A stretch of 42,302 nucleotides of DNA, taken from the NCBI GenBank assembly GCA_944363555.1, contig CALVUL010000029.1, positions 1 through 42,302 of the forward strand. Reading direction: 5' to 3'. Source of the stretch: an uncultured Clostridia bacterium (GTDB lineage Bacteria; Bacillota; Clostridia; Christensenellales; Borkfalkiaceae). This document shows, one piece after another, positions 26,023 through 35,156 of this stretch (the first letter of the stretch is position 1; each line of letters starts with the position of its first letter). A program made the translations under genes and the position numbers. Below the pieces are notes generated by a model. It was not told where the DNA came from and ran no database searches. It saw only the letters and a program-made list of their open reading frames with translations.

Positions 26023-26802
26023 ATGGGCGTTTTGACGGAAGTTTACGGCTTTTACCGCCGCTACGCGGGGGAAAAGGGGATATACGGCTATTCGGAAAGG
26101 GGCGAGCCGCTCGTCTATCTGAAAGCCGGCGCGGGCAGCCCCGTTTTGCTGGCGCAGTACGCCATGCACGCGCGCGAGCACATCACGGCGCGGCTGGCGG
26201 TCGAACAGATGAAAGATCTTTCCCGCGCGGCGTTCAAGGGCACGGTTTTGGTTCTGCCCCTCGTCAATCCCGACGGCGTGAAGATCTGCGAGGAAAAATT
26301 TCCCCTTTGGAAAGCCAATGCGGAGGGCGTCGATCTCAACGTCAATTTCCCCGCGCGGTGGGGTACGGGCGTCGGGAACAAGCGCGCCGCAGGGGCTGCC
26401 GATTACATCGGGGCGTACCCTCTCTGCGCGGCGGAGAGCGCCGCGCTCGCGGCGTTTACCCTGCGCGCCATGCCCGATATGACGGTCAGTTACCACGCGA
26501 AAGGGGAGGAGATCTATTGGTACTTTTACCAAAAAGAGCCCGATCTTTCGCGCGACGGGGCGCTGGCGGAAATCGCGGCGAAAGTTACGGGTTACGCGCT
26601 CCGCACGCCGCAGGGCAGCGCGGGGGGCTATAAGGACTGGTGCGTGGAAACGCTCGGCATTCCCGCCGTCACGGTGGAAGTCGGCGGCGACGAACTTTTC
26701 CACCCCGTCGGCGCGGAACACCTCGCTTCCGTTTACGAAAAAAACAAAAATCTGCTCCCCGCGCTTTTGAACGCGTTGGGAAAGGGGCGCGATGAAGGAT
26801 AA
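26023..26802 (+). CDS. M14-family zinc carboxypeptidase
   Basis: This 259-residue protein has the M14 metallocarboxypeptidase pattern. Zinc ligands are His49 and Glu52 (HARE) and His158 (YHAK). NVNFPARWG gives the substrate-binding Asn-Arg region, and Glu219 in VTVEVGG is the catalytic base. NPDGV is also conserved. It is shorter than many M14 enzymes and has no signal peptide, so it is likely cytoplasmic. Relatives of the MpaA or gamma-D-glutamyl-diamino acid peptidase type act in murein peptide recycling, which is a plausible role here. The ATG has no obvious ribosome binding site. Its end overlaps tadA. Confidence 0.88.
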   Translation: MGVLTEVYGFYRRYAGEKGIYGYSERGEPLVYLKAGAGSPVLLAQYAMHAREHITARLAVEQMKDLSRAAFKGTVLVLPLVNPDGVKICEEKFPLWKANAEGVDLNVNFPARWGTGVGNKRAAGAADYIGAYPLCAAESAALAAFTLRAMPDMTVSYHAKGEEIYWYFYQKEPDLSRDGALAEIAAKVTGYALRTPQGSAGGYKDWCVETLGIPAVTVEVGGDELFHPVGAEHLASVYEKNKNLLPALLNALGKGRDEG

Positions 26803-27250
26803 AAACCATTACATGCGGCTTGCGATCGCGCAGGCGAAAAGGGGACAAGCTGCCGACGAAGTGCCCGTGGGCGCCGTGATCGTGCTGGAAGGCAGGGTCG
26901 TCGCGCGGGCGTACAACAAAAAGGAAACGCTCGGCCGCTGTACGGCGCACGCGGAGATCCTCGCCATCGAGAAGGCGGAAAAAAAGTTGGGCACGTGGCA
27001 TCTCGACGGCGCGGAAATGTACGTTACCTTGGAACCCTGCCCGATGTGCGCGGGGGCGATCGTCGGCGCGCGGATCAAAAAACTGTATTTCGGCGCGTTC
27101 GAACCGAAGAGCGGCAGCGCGGAAAGCCGTTTTTCCGTTTTGACGGAGAGCGGGCTCAACCACGTTACCGAATACGAGGGGGGCGTTCTGGCGGAAGATT
27201 GTGCAACTTTGCTGAAAAATTATTTTAAAGGCAAGAGAAAACAAAAATAG
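26792..27250 (+). CDS. tadA: tRNA-specific adenosine deaminase TadA
   Basis: TadA converts A34 to inosine in the wobble position of tRNA-Arg(ACG). The 152-residue deaminase has His53 and Glu55 (HAEILAIE) and the zinc cysteines Cys83 and Cys86 (EPCPMCAGAI). The DEVPVGAVIV segment near the N-terminus is typical. Its ATG overlaps the carboxypeptidase gene by 11 bases. The prs promoter begins immediately after its stop. Confidence 0.95.
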   Translation: MKDKNHYMRLAIAQAKRGQAADEVPVGAVIVLEGRVVARAYNKKETLGRCTAHAEILAIEKAEKKLGTWHLDGAEMYVTLEPCPMCAGAIVGARIKKLYFGAFEPKSGSAESRFSVLTESGLNHVTEYEGGVLAEDCATLLKNYFKGKRKQK

Positions 27251-27251
27251 A

Positions 27252-27280
27252 TTGACTATTTATGGTTTTTATCGTACAAT
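27252..27280 (+). promoter_or_regulatory. Promoter for prs
   Basis: TTGACT (27252-27257) and TACAAT (27275-27280) are 17 bases apart. The leader to the prs start is about 50 bases. Confidence 0.85.
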
Positions 27281-27337
27281 AGAAATATCAAAAAATATCC
27301 GCCGTATCGCGGAATTTACAAACGGAGAGGTCTTTCA

Positions 27338-28291
27338 ATGATAGCACACGGTAACGAAATCGAGTTGTTTGCGGGCAATTCCAACAAGCCTTTGGCGGAA
27401 GCGATCGCCAAAGAACTGAAAACCAGCCTGAGCGGCATCGAGGTGGGCACGTTCAGCGACGGGGAGATCTCCGTTCATTTGTCCGAAACCGTCCGCGGCA
27501 AGGACGTGTTTCTGATCCAGTCCACGTCCGCGCCGGTCAACAACAACCTGATGGAACTGCTCATCATGATCGACGCCGCCCGCCGCGCGTCGGCGGGGCG
27601 CATCACGGCGGTCGTTCCCTATTTCGGCTATGCAAGGCAGGACAGAAAAGCGCGTTCGCGCGATCCCATCACCGCCAAACTCGTCGCGGATATTCTGACG
27701 AGCGCGGGGGCGGACAGGGTGCTCACGATGGATCTGCACGCGGCGCAGATCCAAGGTTTTTTCGATATTCCCGTGGATCATCTGCTCGGCTCTTCCATTT
27801 TAAGCAAATATTACAAGAAAAAGCGCAACGAGGACTGGGTGGTTGTTTCGCCGGACGTGGGCAGCGTCGGCAGGGCGAGGAATTTCGCCTCCACCATCAA
27901 CTGTCCGCTGGCGATCGTCGATAAACGCCGCCCGAAAGCCAACGCCATCGAGGTGATGAACATCATCGGGGACGTGAACGGCAAAACCTGCCTGATGGTG
28001 GACGATATGATCGACACCGCCGGCACGATCTGCCAAGGCGCGGAGGCGCTCATCAAAAACGGCGCGAAGGAAGTTTACGCCTGCTGCACGCACGGGGTGC
28101 TCAGCGGCCCCGCGCTGGACAGGCTGGCGGCGTCCGCGATCAAGGAGATCACCGTTCTCGACACCATCGACATGGCGGAAAAGGTAAAGGATTTCCCGAA
28201 GATCAAGATCCTTTCCGTGGCGAAACTGTTCGCGGCGGCGATCACGAAGATTTATTCCGATTCCTCCCTTTCCGAAATTTACGAAGATTGA
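27338..28291 (+). CDS. prs: Ribose-phosphate pyrophosphokinase
   Basis: Prs makes PRPP from ribose 5-phosphate and ATP, feeding nucleotide, histidine and tryptophan synthesis. The 317-residue class I enzyme has GTFSDGEISV near the N-terminus, YFGYARQDRK in the ATP-binding flexible region, and the PRPP loop VDDMIDTAGT (Asp222, Asp223). GGAGAGG 7 bases before the ATG is the ribosome binding site. It has its own promoter and is followed by a hairpin and then pth. Confidence 0.97.
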   Translation: MIAHGNEIELFAGNSNKPLAEAIAKELKTSLSGIEVGTFSDGEISVHLSETVRGKDVFLIQSTSAPVNNNLMELLIMIDAARRASAGRITAVVPYFGYARQDRKARSRDPITAKLVADILTSAGADRVLTMDLHAAQIQGFFDIPVDHLLGSSILSKYYKKKRNEDWVVVSPDVGSVGRARNFASTINCPLAIVDKRRPKANAIEVMNIIGDVNGKTCLMVDDMIDTAGTICQGAEALIKNGAKEVYACCTHGVLSGPALDRLAASAIKEITVLDTIDMAEKVKDFPKIKILSVAKLFAAAITKIYSDSSLSEIYED

Positions 28292-28300
28292 ACCGCGTGA

Positions 28301-28327
28301 GAAAGCCGTTTGCCACAAACGGCTTTC
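28301..28327 (+). terminator. Hairpin after prs, weak or partial terminator
   Basis: GAAAGCCGTTT (28301-28311) pairs perfectly with 28317-28327 across GCCAC. Only CGTTTC follows, so read-through into pth is likely. It may trim prs expression from that of pth and mfd. Confidence 0.6.
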
Positions 28328-28343
28328 CGTTTCCCGAAAAGTC

Positions 28344-28907
28344 ATGAAGATCATCGTGGGGCTGGGCAATCCCGGCGAGAAATACAAAAAAACCTATCAC
28401 AATCTCGGGTTCATCGCCGCGGAGGACGCGGCGATCGAACTTTGCCTCGTTTTTAAACACAAAAAGTGCCGCGCGCTGGTGGCGGAAGGCTATATCGGCG
28501 GCGAAAAAGTCGTCGTGGCGAAACCGCAGACCTATATGAATTTAAGCGGCGAAAGCGTAAAGGAACTGCTCGGCTATTACAAGGCGCGGCCGGAGGATCT
28601 GATCGTCGTTTACGACGATTACGATCTCCCCAAAGGCAGCCTGCGCATCCGGAAGGAAGGTTCCGCCGGTTCGCATAACGGCATGAAGAACATCGTGGAA
28701 GAACTCGGCACGGAAAAATTTGCCCGCGTGCGCATCGGCTTTAAGGGAGAGGAGGCGATCCCCCTGATCGATTACGTGCTTTCGGGCATCGCCAAGGAAG
28801 ATTACCCGCTGTTTGCCGAAACGGTGCACGCCGCGGGGCTGGCGGCGGCGGATTTCGCCCGCGGCGAGGATCTCGACGCCGTCATGCGAAAATACAATAA
28901 ACGCTGA
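28344..28907 (+). CDS. pth: Peptidyl-tRNA hydrolase
   Basis: Pth frees tRNA from prematurely released peptidyl-tRNAs. The 187-residue protein begins IIVGLGNPGEKY with Asn9, and His19 in YHNLGF is the catalytic base. KPQTYMNLSGESV, VVYDDYDLPKG and GSAGSHNGMKNI are all diagnostic. It lies between prs and mfd, an order seen in many Bacillota. Confidence 0.97.
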   Translation: MKIIVGLGNPGEKYKKTYHNLGFIAAEDAAIELCLVFKHKKCRALVAEGYIGGEKVVVAKPQTYMNLSGESVKELLGYYKARPEDLIVVYDDYDLPKGSLRIRKEGSAGSHNGMKNIVEELGTEKFARVRIGFKGEEAIPLIDYVLSGIAKEDYPLFAETVHAAGLAAADFARGEDLDAVMRKYNKR

Positions 28908-28920
28908 AATACGGGAGATT

Positions 28921-31900
28921 ATGCTCGAAAAATTATTTGACGGCGAAAATATCGGCGGCGATTTTCTGAAAGTCGTCCGCGCCGTCCGCCAAGGCGTGCC
29001 TTCGGCGGTTTTTAACGCGCCTTTTTCGGTCAAATGCCATATCGCCGCCAACACCGAAGGGTTCGCCCTCTATATCGTGAAGGACGCCGTTTCTCTGGAA
29101 AAGACGGCGGCGGAGATCTCCGCGCTTTCGGGGAAGAAAACGGCGGTGCTCGCCGCGAAGGACGACGTGCTTCTGTACAACAAAGCCGTATCGCGCCATT
29201 CGCTTTTCCGCCGGCTCAACGGCATATACGAGATCATGCGGGGCGCGGGGGCGGCGGTTACCACATTCGAAGCGCTTTTGCAACTTTTTCCCAAGGAACT
29301 GAAAACGCTGCTTTTCAAAAAAGGCGCGGAGGCGGACGTGCGGGAAACGGCGCGCGAACTGGTCAAAATGGGCTATGTGCGGGAGGAGATCGTCGATTCG
29401 GAAGGATGCTTTTCCCTCCGCGGCGACATTCTGGAGATCTTTCCCGTCAACCGCAAAAACCCCGTGCGCGTCGATTTTTTCGGCGACGAGATCGAAAGCA
29501 TTCGGGAATACGACGTGGAATCGCGGGATAAACTCGGCTTTCTCGACGAGGCGGAGGTCGCCGCCGCCACCGACGTTTTCATCGCGGACGAAGAAAAAAA
29601 GCAACTTTGCGAAGAATTGAAAGCGGCGGTGAATTCCGCGCGCACGGCGGAGGCGCACGCCCGCATGAAAATCATGGCGGGGGAGATCGCGGAGATGCTG
29701 GAAAGCGGCGTTTCGGATAACCGCCTTTCGGTGCTGATGCCCCTTTTATCCTGCGCCACGGCGGATCCCTTCGACATTCTTCCCGCCGATACCACCGTGT
29801 ATTTCGACGAATGCAAACAACTCGCCGACGGGCTGGATTTTCTGGAAAAGGAACACGCGGAGCGCTTTAAGAACCTGCTCGCCGCGGGGGAGGCGTTCCC
29901 CTTCGCCTACCGCCAGCTGGCGGACAGCGGGGAACTCATTTCCCTCCTCACGAAAAAACGCGCGGCGGCGGTGCAGACGCTGACCACGGCGATCCCCTTT
30001 TTCAACCCCTTAAAGACCTTTACGCTGCGCTGCGGGCCGACGGCGAAATATCAGATGAAGTTTGCGGAGTTCCTCTCGGACGTGGAAAACTGGCTGTTTT
30101 CCGGTTACCGCATCGTCGCCGTGGCGGATACCCCCGAGCGGGCGAAACGCCTGAACGGCGATCTTTCCGATCGCGGCATCGCCTCTTCCGTGGACAGCGT
30201 GCAAAGCGGCAAGAGCGGCGTTTCGGTGGTTTCCGGCGTTCTCGATTCGGGATTTGTTTATCACGACGCAAAACTCGCCGTCATCGGCAGCGGCGATCTC
30301 TTTTCCCGAAGAGCGGAAGCGAAGAAGCCGCGCCGCAGGGGCGGGGAGTTCTTCTCCGCGCCGGAGGCGGGCGATTACGCCGTGCACGAGGTGCACGGCA
30401 TCGGCATCGTCAGGGGCACGAAACGCATTTCCACCACCGAGGGCACGAAGGATTATATCGCCGTGGAATACGCCGGCGGGGATATTTTATACGTTTCCGT
30501 CGAACAGTTCAACGTGCTTTCGCGCTATCTCGGCGGCGTGCAGAAACCCGCGCTGTCCAAGATCGGCGGCAGGGATTTCGATAAGATCAAAGAACGGGTG
30601 AAAGCGTCCATCCGCGCCATGAGCATCGACCTTAAAAAGCTGTACGCGGCGCGGGCGGAAAAGGCGGGGTTCCGCTTTACGGAGGATTCCGAAATGCAGG
30701 AACTTTTCGAGGCGCGCTTTCCCTATGAACTGACGGAAGATCAGAAACAGGCGTGCGCCGACGTGCTGGAAGATATGTGTTCCGACAAGGTGATGGACCG
30801 CCTGATCTGCGGGGACGTGGGCTACGGAAAGACGGAAGTGGCGCTTCGCGCGGTGTTCCGCGCGGTGGTTTCCGGAAAGCAGGCGGCGCTGCTCGCGCCC
30901 ACCACCATACTGACCCAGCAGCACTACAACAACGCCGCCGAACGGTTCAAAGATTTCGGCGTGAAGGTCGCCGTTCTGAACCGTTTTAAGAGCGGAAAAG
31001 AGCAAAGCGAGATCGTTGCGAAACTCAAAACGGGGGAAATCGATTTCGTCATCGGCACCCACCGCCTGCTCAGCGCGGACGTAGGATTCAGGGATCTGGG
31101 GCTGCTCGTCCTCGACGAAGAACAGCGTTTCGGCGTGGAACATAAGGAAAAGATCAAACTGCTCAAAAACAACGTCGATACGTTAACGCTCACCGCCACG
31201 CCGATCCCCCGCACCCTGCACATGTCGCTTTCCGGCATCAGGGACATCAGCACCATCAACACGCCCCCCAAGGAGCGGCTGCCCGTGCAGACCTACGTTA
31301 CCGAGGAGACCGACACGCTGCTCCGCGACGCGCTGCTTCGGGAAATCAACCGCGGCGGGCAGGCGTTCGTATTGTATAACCGCGTGGAGAGCATCGCCGC
31401 CTTTGCGCTGCGGCTGAAAAAACTGCTGCCGGAAGTCCGCTTCACGGTGGCGCACGGGCAGATGAACGAAACGGCGCTGGAAAACGCGGTGATGGAATTT
31501 TATCGGGGGGAGAGCGACGTGCTCGTTTCCACCACCATCATCGAAAACGGCATCGATCTGCCGCGGGCGAACACCCTGATCGTCATCGACGCCGACCGTC
31601 TGGGGCTTTCCACCCTCTATCAGCTCAAAGGGCGCGTGGGCAGGAGCAGCCGCCTCGCGCACGCCTATTTCACCTTCAGGCGCGATAAAGTGCTCAGCGA
31701 AACGGCGTATAAACGGCTCACTTCCATCATGGAATTCGCCGAACTCGGCAGCGGGTTCAAGATCGCCATGCGCGATCTGGAGATCCGCGGCGCCGGAAAC
31801 GTGCTCGGCAGGGAACAGCACGGGCACATGGACAAGGTGGGCTACGAACTGTATACGAAACTTCTGAAAGAGGAGATGGGGGAGGAGGTCTCCAAGGCGA

Positions 31901-32358
31901 TGGAACTCGATATCCGCGTTTCCGCCTATATCCCCGAAGATTATATTTCCGCGCCGTCGCTCAGAATGGACGCGTATAAGGAGATCGCGGAGATCTCCTC
32001 CCCCGAAGAGGAGGCGCGCGTGAAGGCGGAACTCGTCGATTTGTACGGCGAACTGCCGATGGAGGTGGAGGATCTGATCTCCATCGCCGCGGCGAAGAGC
32101 GCGGCGGCGGAAACGGGCGCTTCCGCGCTGACGGTGAAAAAGGGACTGAGCGAAGCGGTGTTCCCCTCCCTTTCCGCCCTCGGCAACGACGGATTGCGCG
32201 CGGCGGTGGAAAAATACAAGGGGCGCGTAGGGTTCGATATGAGCGTGAAACCCGCCCTGCGTTTCGCCGCGGAAGGGCGCTCCAACGGGGAAATGCTCGG
32301 CTTTTTGAAGGAGTTTTTCGTTTTTGCGGCAAGTTTTGGCAAAGCGAAACAAAAATGA
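28921..32358 (+). CDS. mfd: Transcription-repair coupling factor Mfd
   Basis: Mfd removes RNA polymerase stalled at DNA damage and recruits UvrABC. The 1145-residue protein shows the UvrB-like N-terminal part (GCFSLRGDILEIF), the RNA polymerase interaction domain (AVHEVHGIGIVRG), and the SF2 translocase: Walker A GDVGYGKTE at 631-639, DEEQ at 732-735, TATPIPRTL and the second RecA lobe. The C-terminal TRCF domain follows. GGGAG 3-7 bases before the ATG at 28921 sets the start; the frame is open further upstream inside pth but without a ribosome binding site. Confidence 0.97.
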   Translation: MLEKLFDGENIGGDFLKVVRAVRQGVPSAVFNAPFSVKCHIAANTEGFALYIVKDAVSLEKTAAEISALSGKKTAVLAAKDDVLLYNKAVSRHSLFRRLNGIYEIMRGAGAAVTTFEALLQLFPKELKTLLFKKGAEADVRETARELVKMGYVREEIVDSEGCFSLRGDILEIFPVNRKNPVRVDFFGDEIESIREYDVESRDKLGFLDEAEVAAATDVFIADEEKKQLCEELKAAVNSARTAEAHARMKIMAGEIAEMLESGVSDNRLSVLMPLLSCATADPFDILPADTTVYFDECKQLADGLDFLEKEHAERFKNLLAAGEAFPFAYRQLADSGELISLLTKKRAAAVQTLTTAIPFFNPLKTFTLRCGPTAKYQMKFAEFLSDVENWLFSGYRIVAVADTPERAKRLNGDLSDRGIASSVDSVQSGKSGVSVVSGVLDSGFVYHDAKLAVIGSGDLFSRRAEAKKPRRRGGEFFSAPEAGDYAVHEVHGIGIVRGTKRISTTEGTKDYIAVEYAGGDILYVSVEQFNVLSRYLGGVQKPALSKIGGRDFDKIKERVKASIRAMSIDLKKLYAARAEKAGFRFTEDSEMQELFEARFPYELTEDQKQACADVLEDMCSDKVMDRLICGDVGYGKTEVALRAVFRAVVSGKQAALLAPTTILTQQHYNNAAERFKDFGVKVAVLNRFKSGKEQSEIVAKLKTGEIDFVIGTHRLLSADVGFRDLGLLVLDEEQRFGVEHKEKIKLLKNNVDTLTLTATPIPRTLHMSLSGIRDISTINTPPKERLPVQTYVTEETDTLLRDALLREINRGGQAFVLYNRVESIAAFALRLKKLLPEVRFTVAHGQMNETALENAVMEFYRGESDVLVSTTIIENGIDLPRANTLIVIDADRLGLSTLYQLKGRVGRSSRLAHAYFTFRRDKVLSETAYKRLTSIMEFAELGSGFKIAMRDLEIRGAGNVLGREQHGHMDKVGYELYTKLLKEEMGEEVSKAMELDIRVSAYIPEDYISAPSLRMDAYKEIAEISSPEEEARVKAELVDLYGELPMEVEDLISIAAAKSAAAETGASALTVKKGLSEAVFPSLSALGNDGLRAAVEKYKGRVGFDMSVKPALRFAAEGRSNGEMLGFLKEFFVFAASFGKAKQK

Positions 32359-32369
32359 GCCGAAAATCG

Positions 32370-32398
32370 TTGCAAAATGTCCGACTTTGTGCTAAAAT
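32370..32398 (+). promoter_or_regulatory. Promoter for the PrsA-like lipoprotein
   Basis: TTGCAA (32370-32375) and TAAAAT (32393-32398) are spaced by 17 bases. The gene starts 70 bases downstream, with AGGGAG before its ATG. Confidence 0.75.
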
Positions 32399-32468
32399 CA
32401 ATTATACGTGAAATTGTAATTTTCGCCGCCGCGGCGCGGCAGGCGACCCAAATCTCAGGGAGACATCG

Positions 32469-34493
32469 ATGAAAAAATTCGGAAAGTTTTTAACGGCAAT
32501 CGTGCTGTCGGCGGCGGTGGGCATGTCCGCCGCGGCCTGTAATCTGGTCGTAGCGGATACGGATCTCGATATGGAGCAGGTGGTCGCCACCGTCCGCATC
32601 GAGGAGGATGCGCCCGCGGAAAACATCCTGAAAAGGGATCTCGTGCTGATGTATCTCAATTACGGCTATTCCTACGTGCAGCAGGGGCAGTACACCCAGC
32701 GCGAGGCGATGGAACTGATGATGGAGCAGCTCGTCAACAACGCCATCATCGTGCAGAACGCCGTGAAGAAGAAGGCGGAAGTTACCGGCGTTACGGAAGA
32801 TAAGTACGACATCGAAAAGAACCTCGATAAATACCTCACGTCCGAAGAGCAGGCAGAAGCGCTTTACAACACCAACAAAGCCATCAACGACATGATCGAA
32901 AGTTATAAGGACGAGGAAGAGGAGGAAGAAAAAGAAACTTCTTCCGAAACGACGCGCACCGTTCCCACGGGCGCGGTCAATTACGAGGAAGAGCACGAAG
33001 GCTTTGAAAGTTGGGAGGCGTTTTACAACGACTATAACGGCAAAGGCTTCGTCGTGCAGGACGAGAACGGCAACCGCATGGGCGGCGTGGAAACGGGTTT
33101 CCGCATCGACGGCGGCGAGTTCAAGATCACCGATATCGAAACCAAAAAAGCCTACAACAAGGTCATCCGCGCGCTGGAACAGAACGGGCTGATCGGCGAG
33201 GACTTCGATTACAACACCGATTCCATTTACGACACCGCGTATTATAAGGATTCGCTGACGGCGCAGTACGAAAACATCATCATCGCTTGGTACGAAGACT
33301 ACCTCACCGCGGAGATCTTAAAATCCGTCGGTTACGGCGATCTTTCGGCAAGATACGAGGAAATGTACAACGCGCAGAAAAATTACACCGTGTCCGAATA
33401 TGAAACCGCGCTTTCCGGCTGGTCGGCTTCTTCGCCCGTCGTGTACAACGCTTACGGCGGCTACGGCTACGTTTACAATCTGCTCATCGGCGTGAACGCG
33501 GCGCAGAACGCGGAGATTTCCGCGCTGAAAGAGGAAAGCAATCTTTCCACCGCGGAATACAGGGCGAAACGCGCGGAGATCCTCTCCCGCGTGGAGGCGA
33601 AGGATCTGCGTTCCACTTGGATCACCGCCGGCTACGATTTCGACTACGACAGCAAGAAGTTCACCCACGATTATTCGCTGGCTTCCGAAGAATACGCCCT
33701 TCCCTTTATGGGCGAGGTGGAATGGCTGAACGCCGACGAGGCGGAGGACGAGGATTACGAGGCGGAATACAGGATCAAAAACGTAACGCGCTACGATTTA
33801 AACGGCGTTCTCGATCTGATCGATTCCACGCTGCTTTCCGGCGTGAGCGCCGAACCGGTGAGCAACCCCGCTTACTATAAAGTGAACAAGACGGCGGCGG
33901 ATACGTCCATCGCCGAGTACGAGGAAAGGGTCAACGATCTGCTCTTCGCGTTCAGTACGGACGCCGGTTCTTTGAATACCTATAAGGGCTATCTGATAAA
34001 GCCCGTCCCCGATGCCGGCGAAACGGAAACCTACGTGCAGGAATTTGCCGACGCGGCGCGCGAACTGATGAAGGACGAGTACGGCGCGGGCAGTTACATC
34101 GTCGTGGGCACCGATTACGGCTATCACATCCTCTTCAAATCGGTAACGCTCAAAGCCGGCGAAGGTTACGCCACGCTGGACGCCTATCTCGATTCCCTCG
34201 GCTGCGAAAAGAAGATCGGCGATACGACCTATGAGAGTTGGGCGGAATATTACGACGCGATGATCGCCGACCTCGATACCTATCTCGACGATGACGACGA
34301 CAACGAGAATTTCTATCTCTATCAGTTGCAGCAGTCCTACGTATCCAACATCCTTTCCACCGAATTGGAAAGAAAGCAGACCGCACTGATCAACGACTGC
34401 AAGACCCCCGACGAGGACGGGAATTACACGGAATACAAAGAAGGGCTCGTTACCATCTACGAGGACAGATATTCCGAACTGATGGGCGATTGA
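32469..34493 (+). CDS. PrsA/SurA-like foldase lipoprotein with degenerate parvulin domain
   Basis: This 674-residue protein begins with a lipoprotein signal peptide ending SAAAC (Cys24 lipidated). A SurA-type N-terminal helical region follows (about 35-110: MELMMEQLVNNAIIVQNAVKKK). A long acidic, Tyr-rich middle comes next. The C-terminal part resembles a parvulin isomerase: LLFAFSTDAGSLN (about 490-505) and GTDYGYHILFKS (near 547). The first half of the parvulin fold is hard to see, so the isomerase activity may be lost and the protein act as an extracytoplasmic holdase. It follows mfd, where PrsA-like genes are often found, but it has its own promoter. Confidence 0.85.
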   Translation: MKKFGKFLTAIVLSAAVGMSAAACNLVVADTDLDMEQVVATVRIEEDAPAENILKRDLVLMYLNYGYSYVQQGQYTQREAMELMMEQLVNNAIIVQNAVKKKAEVTGVTEDKYDIEKNLDKYLTSEEQAEALYNTNKAINDMIESYKDEEEEEEKETSSETTRTVPTGAVNYEEEHEGFESWEAFYNDYNGKGFVVQDENGNRMGGVETGFRIDGGEFKITDIETKKAYNKVIRALEQNGLIGEDFDYNTDSIYDTAYYKDSLTAQYENIIIAWYEDYLTAEILKSVGYGDLSARYEEMYNAQKNYTVSEYETALSGWSASSPVVYNAYGGYGYVYNLLIGVNAAQNAEISALKEESNLSTAEYRAKRAEILSRVEAKDLRSTWITAGYDFDYDSKKFTHDYSLASEEYALPFMGEVEWLNADEAEDEDYEAEYRIKNVTRYDLNGVLDLIDSTLLSGVSAEPVSNPAYYKVNKTAADTSIAEYEERVNDLLFAFSTDAGSLNTYKGYLIKPVPDAGETETYVQEFADAARELMKDEYGAGSYIVVGTDYGYHILFKSVTLKAGEGYATLDAYLDSLGCEKKIGDTTYESWAEYYDAMIADLDTYLDDDDDNENFYLYQLQQSYVSNILSTELERKQTALINDCKTPDEDGNYTEYKEGLVTIYEDRYSELMGD

Positions 34494-34508
34494 GGAAGAA
34501 AACGACGC

Positions 34509-34547
34509 GGGGCAAAACCAAAACGAAAGGTTTTGTCCCCTTTTTTT
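34509..34547 (+). terminator. Terminator after the PrsA-like gene
   Basis: GGGGCAAAACC (34509-34519) pairs with GGTTTTGTCCCC (34529-34540, one bulged T), followed by seven T. Confidence 0.9.
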
Positions 34548-34562
34548 ACCGAAGAGGGCGGA

Positions 34563-35156
34563 ATGATACTTTATTTCGATACGGAAACGACGGGGCTGAG
34601 GCCCGGGAATATCTGCCAGCTTTCCTACATATTGCAGACGAAGGAAAGCGCGGTTGCGAAGAACATGTTCTTTGCCGTGGGGTACGTGGAGCCTTCCGCC
34701 GCGGCGGTGCACGGGTTTACGCCGGAAATTTTATACGAACTTTCCGGCGGGCGGACTTTTGAGGACAGATTTGAAGAGATCGCCGCGGATTTTGCCGCCG
34801 CGAACGTGCTCGTGGCGCACAATTTCGCCTTCGATTTTATGTTCATGCGCGCGGAATACGAGCGGCTGGGGGAGCGGTTTTTTTACAAAGACAGTTTCTG
34901 CACGATGAAAAAATTCACCCCCGTATGCAGGATCCCGCGGGCGGACGGCAAGAGTTACAAGTATCCGAAACTTTCCGAACTGTGCGAATGTTTCGATATT
35001 TACCCGTACGACGTGTCGCGGGCGAGTTTATCCCTTTTCGGCGCGGCGCCCGCCGCGCACGACGCCCGTTACGATACCGCCGCCCTGCTGCTGGCGGTGG
35101 AGGAGGGCATGCGCAGGGTCGCGGATATCAAGGAGTGTTTGTCATGTGCGAAGTAA
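34563..35156 (+). CDS. DEDDh 3'-5' exonuclease (DnaQ-like), stand-alone
   Basis: This is a 197-residue exonuclease-fold protein. The acidic residues are Asp6 and Glu8 (FDTETTG), Asp91 (HNFAFDF), and His166 with Asp171 (HDARYDT), the DEDDh pattern of the proofreading exonuclease of DNA polymerase III. No polymerase or other domain is attached. The ATG at 34563 is chosen because the catalytic motif starts right after it. Its last 13 bases overlap a PHP phosphoesterase gene, so the two are translated together. A role in DNA or small-RNA processing is likely, but the substrate is unknown. Confidence 0.9.
   Translation: MILYFDTETTGLRPGNICQLSYILQTKESAVAKNMFFAVGYVEPSAAAVHGFTPEILYELSGGRTFEDRFEEIAADFAAANVLVAHNFAFDFMFMRAEYERLGERFFYKDSFCTMKKFTPVCRIPRADGKSYKYPKLSELCECFDIYPYDVSRASLSLFGAAPAAHDARYDTAALLLAVEEGMRRVADIKECLSCAK

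Noticed and set aside
31183-32352. 389-codon minus-strand ORF opposite mfd
   Set aside because: It lies opposite the helicase and TRCF domains of mfd, with no motif of its own.
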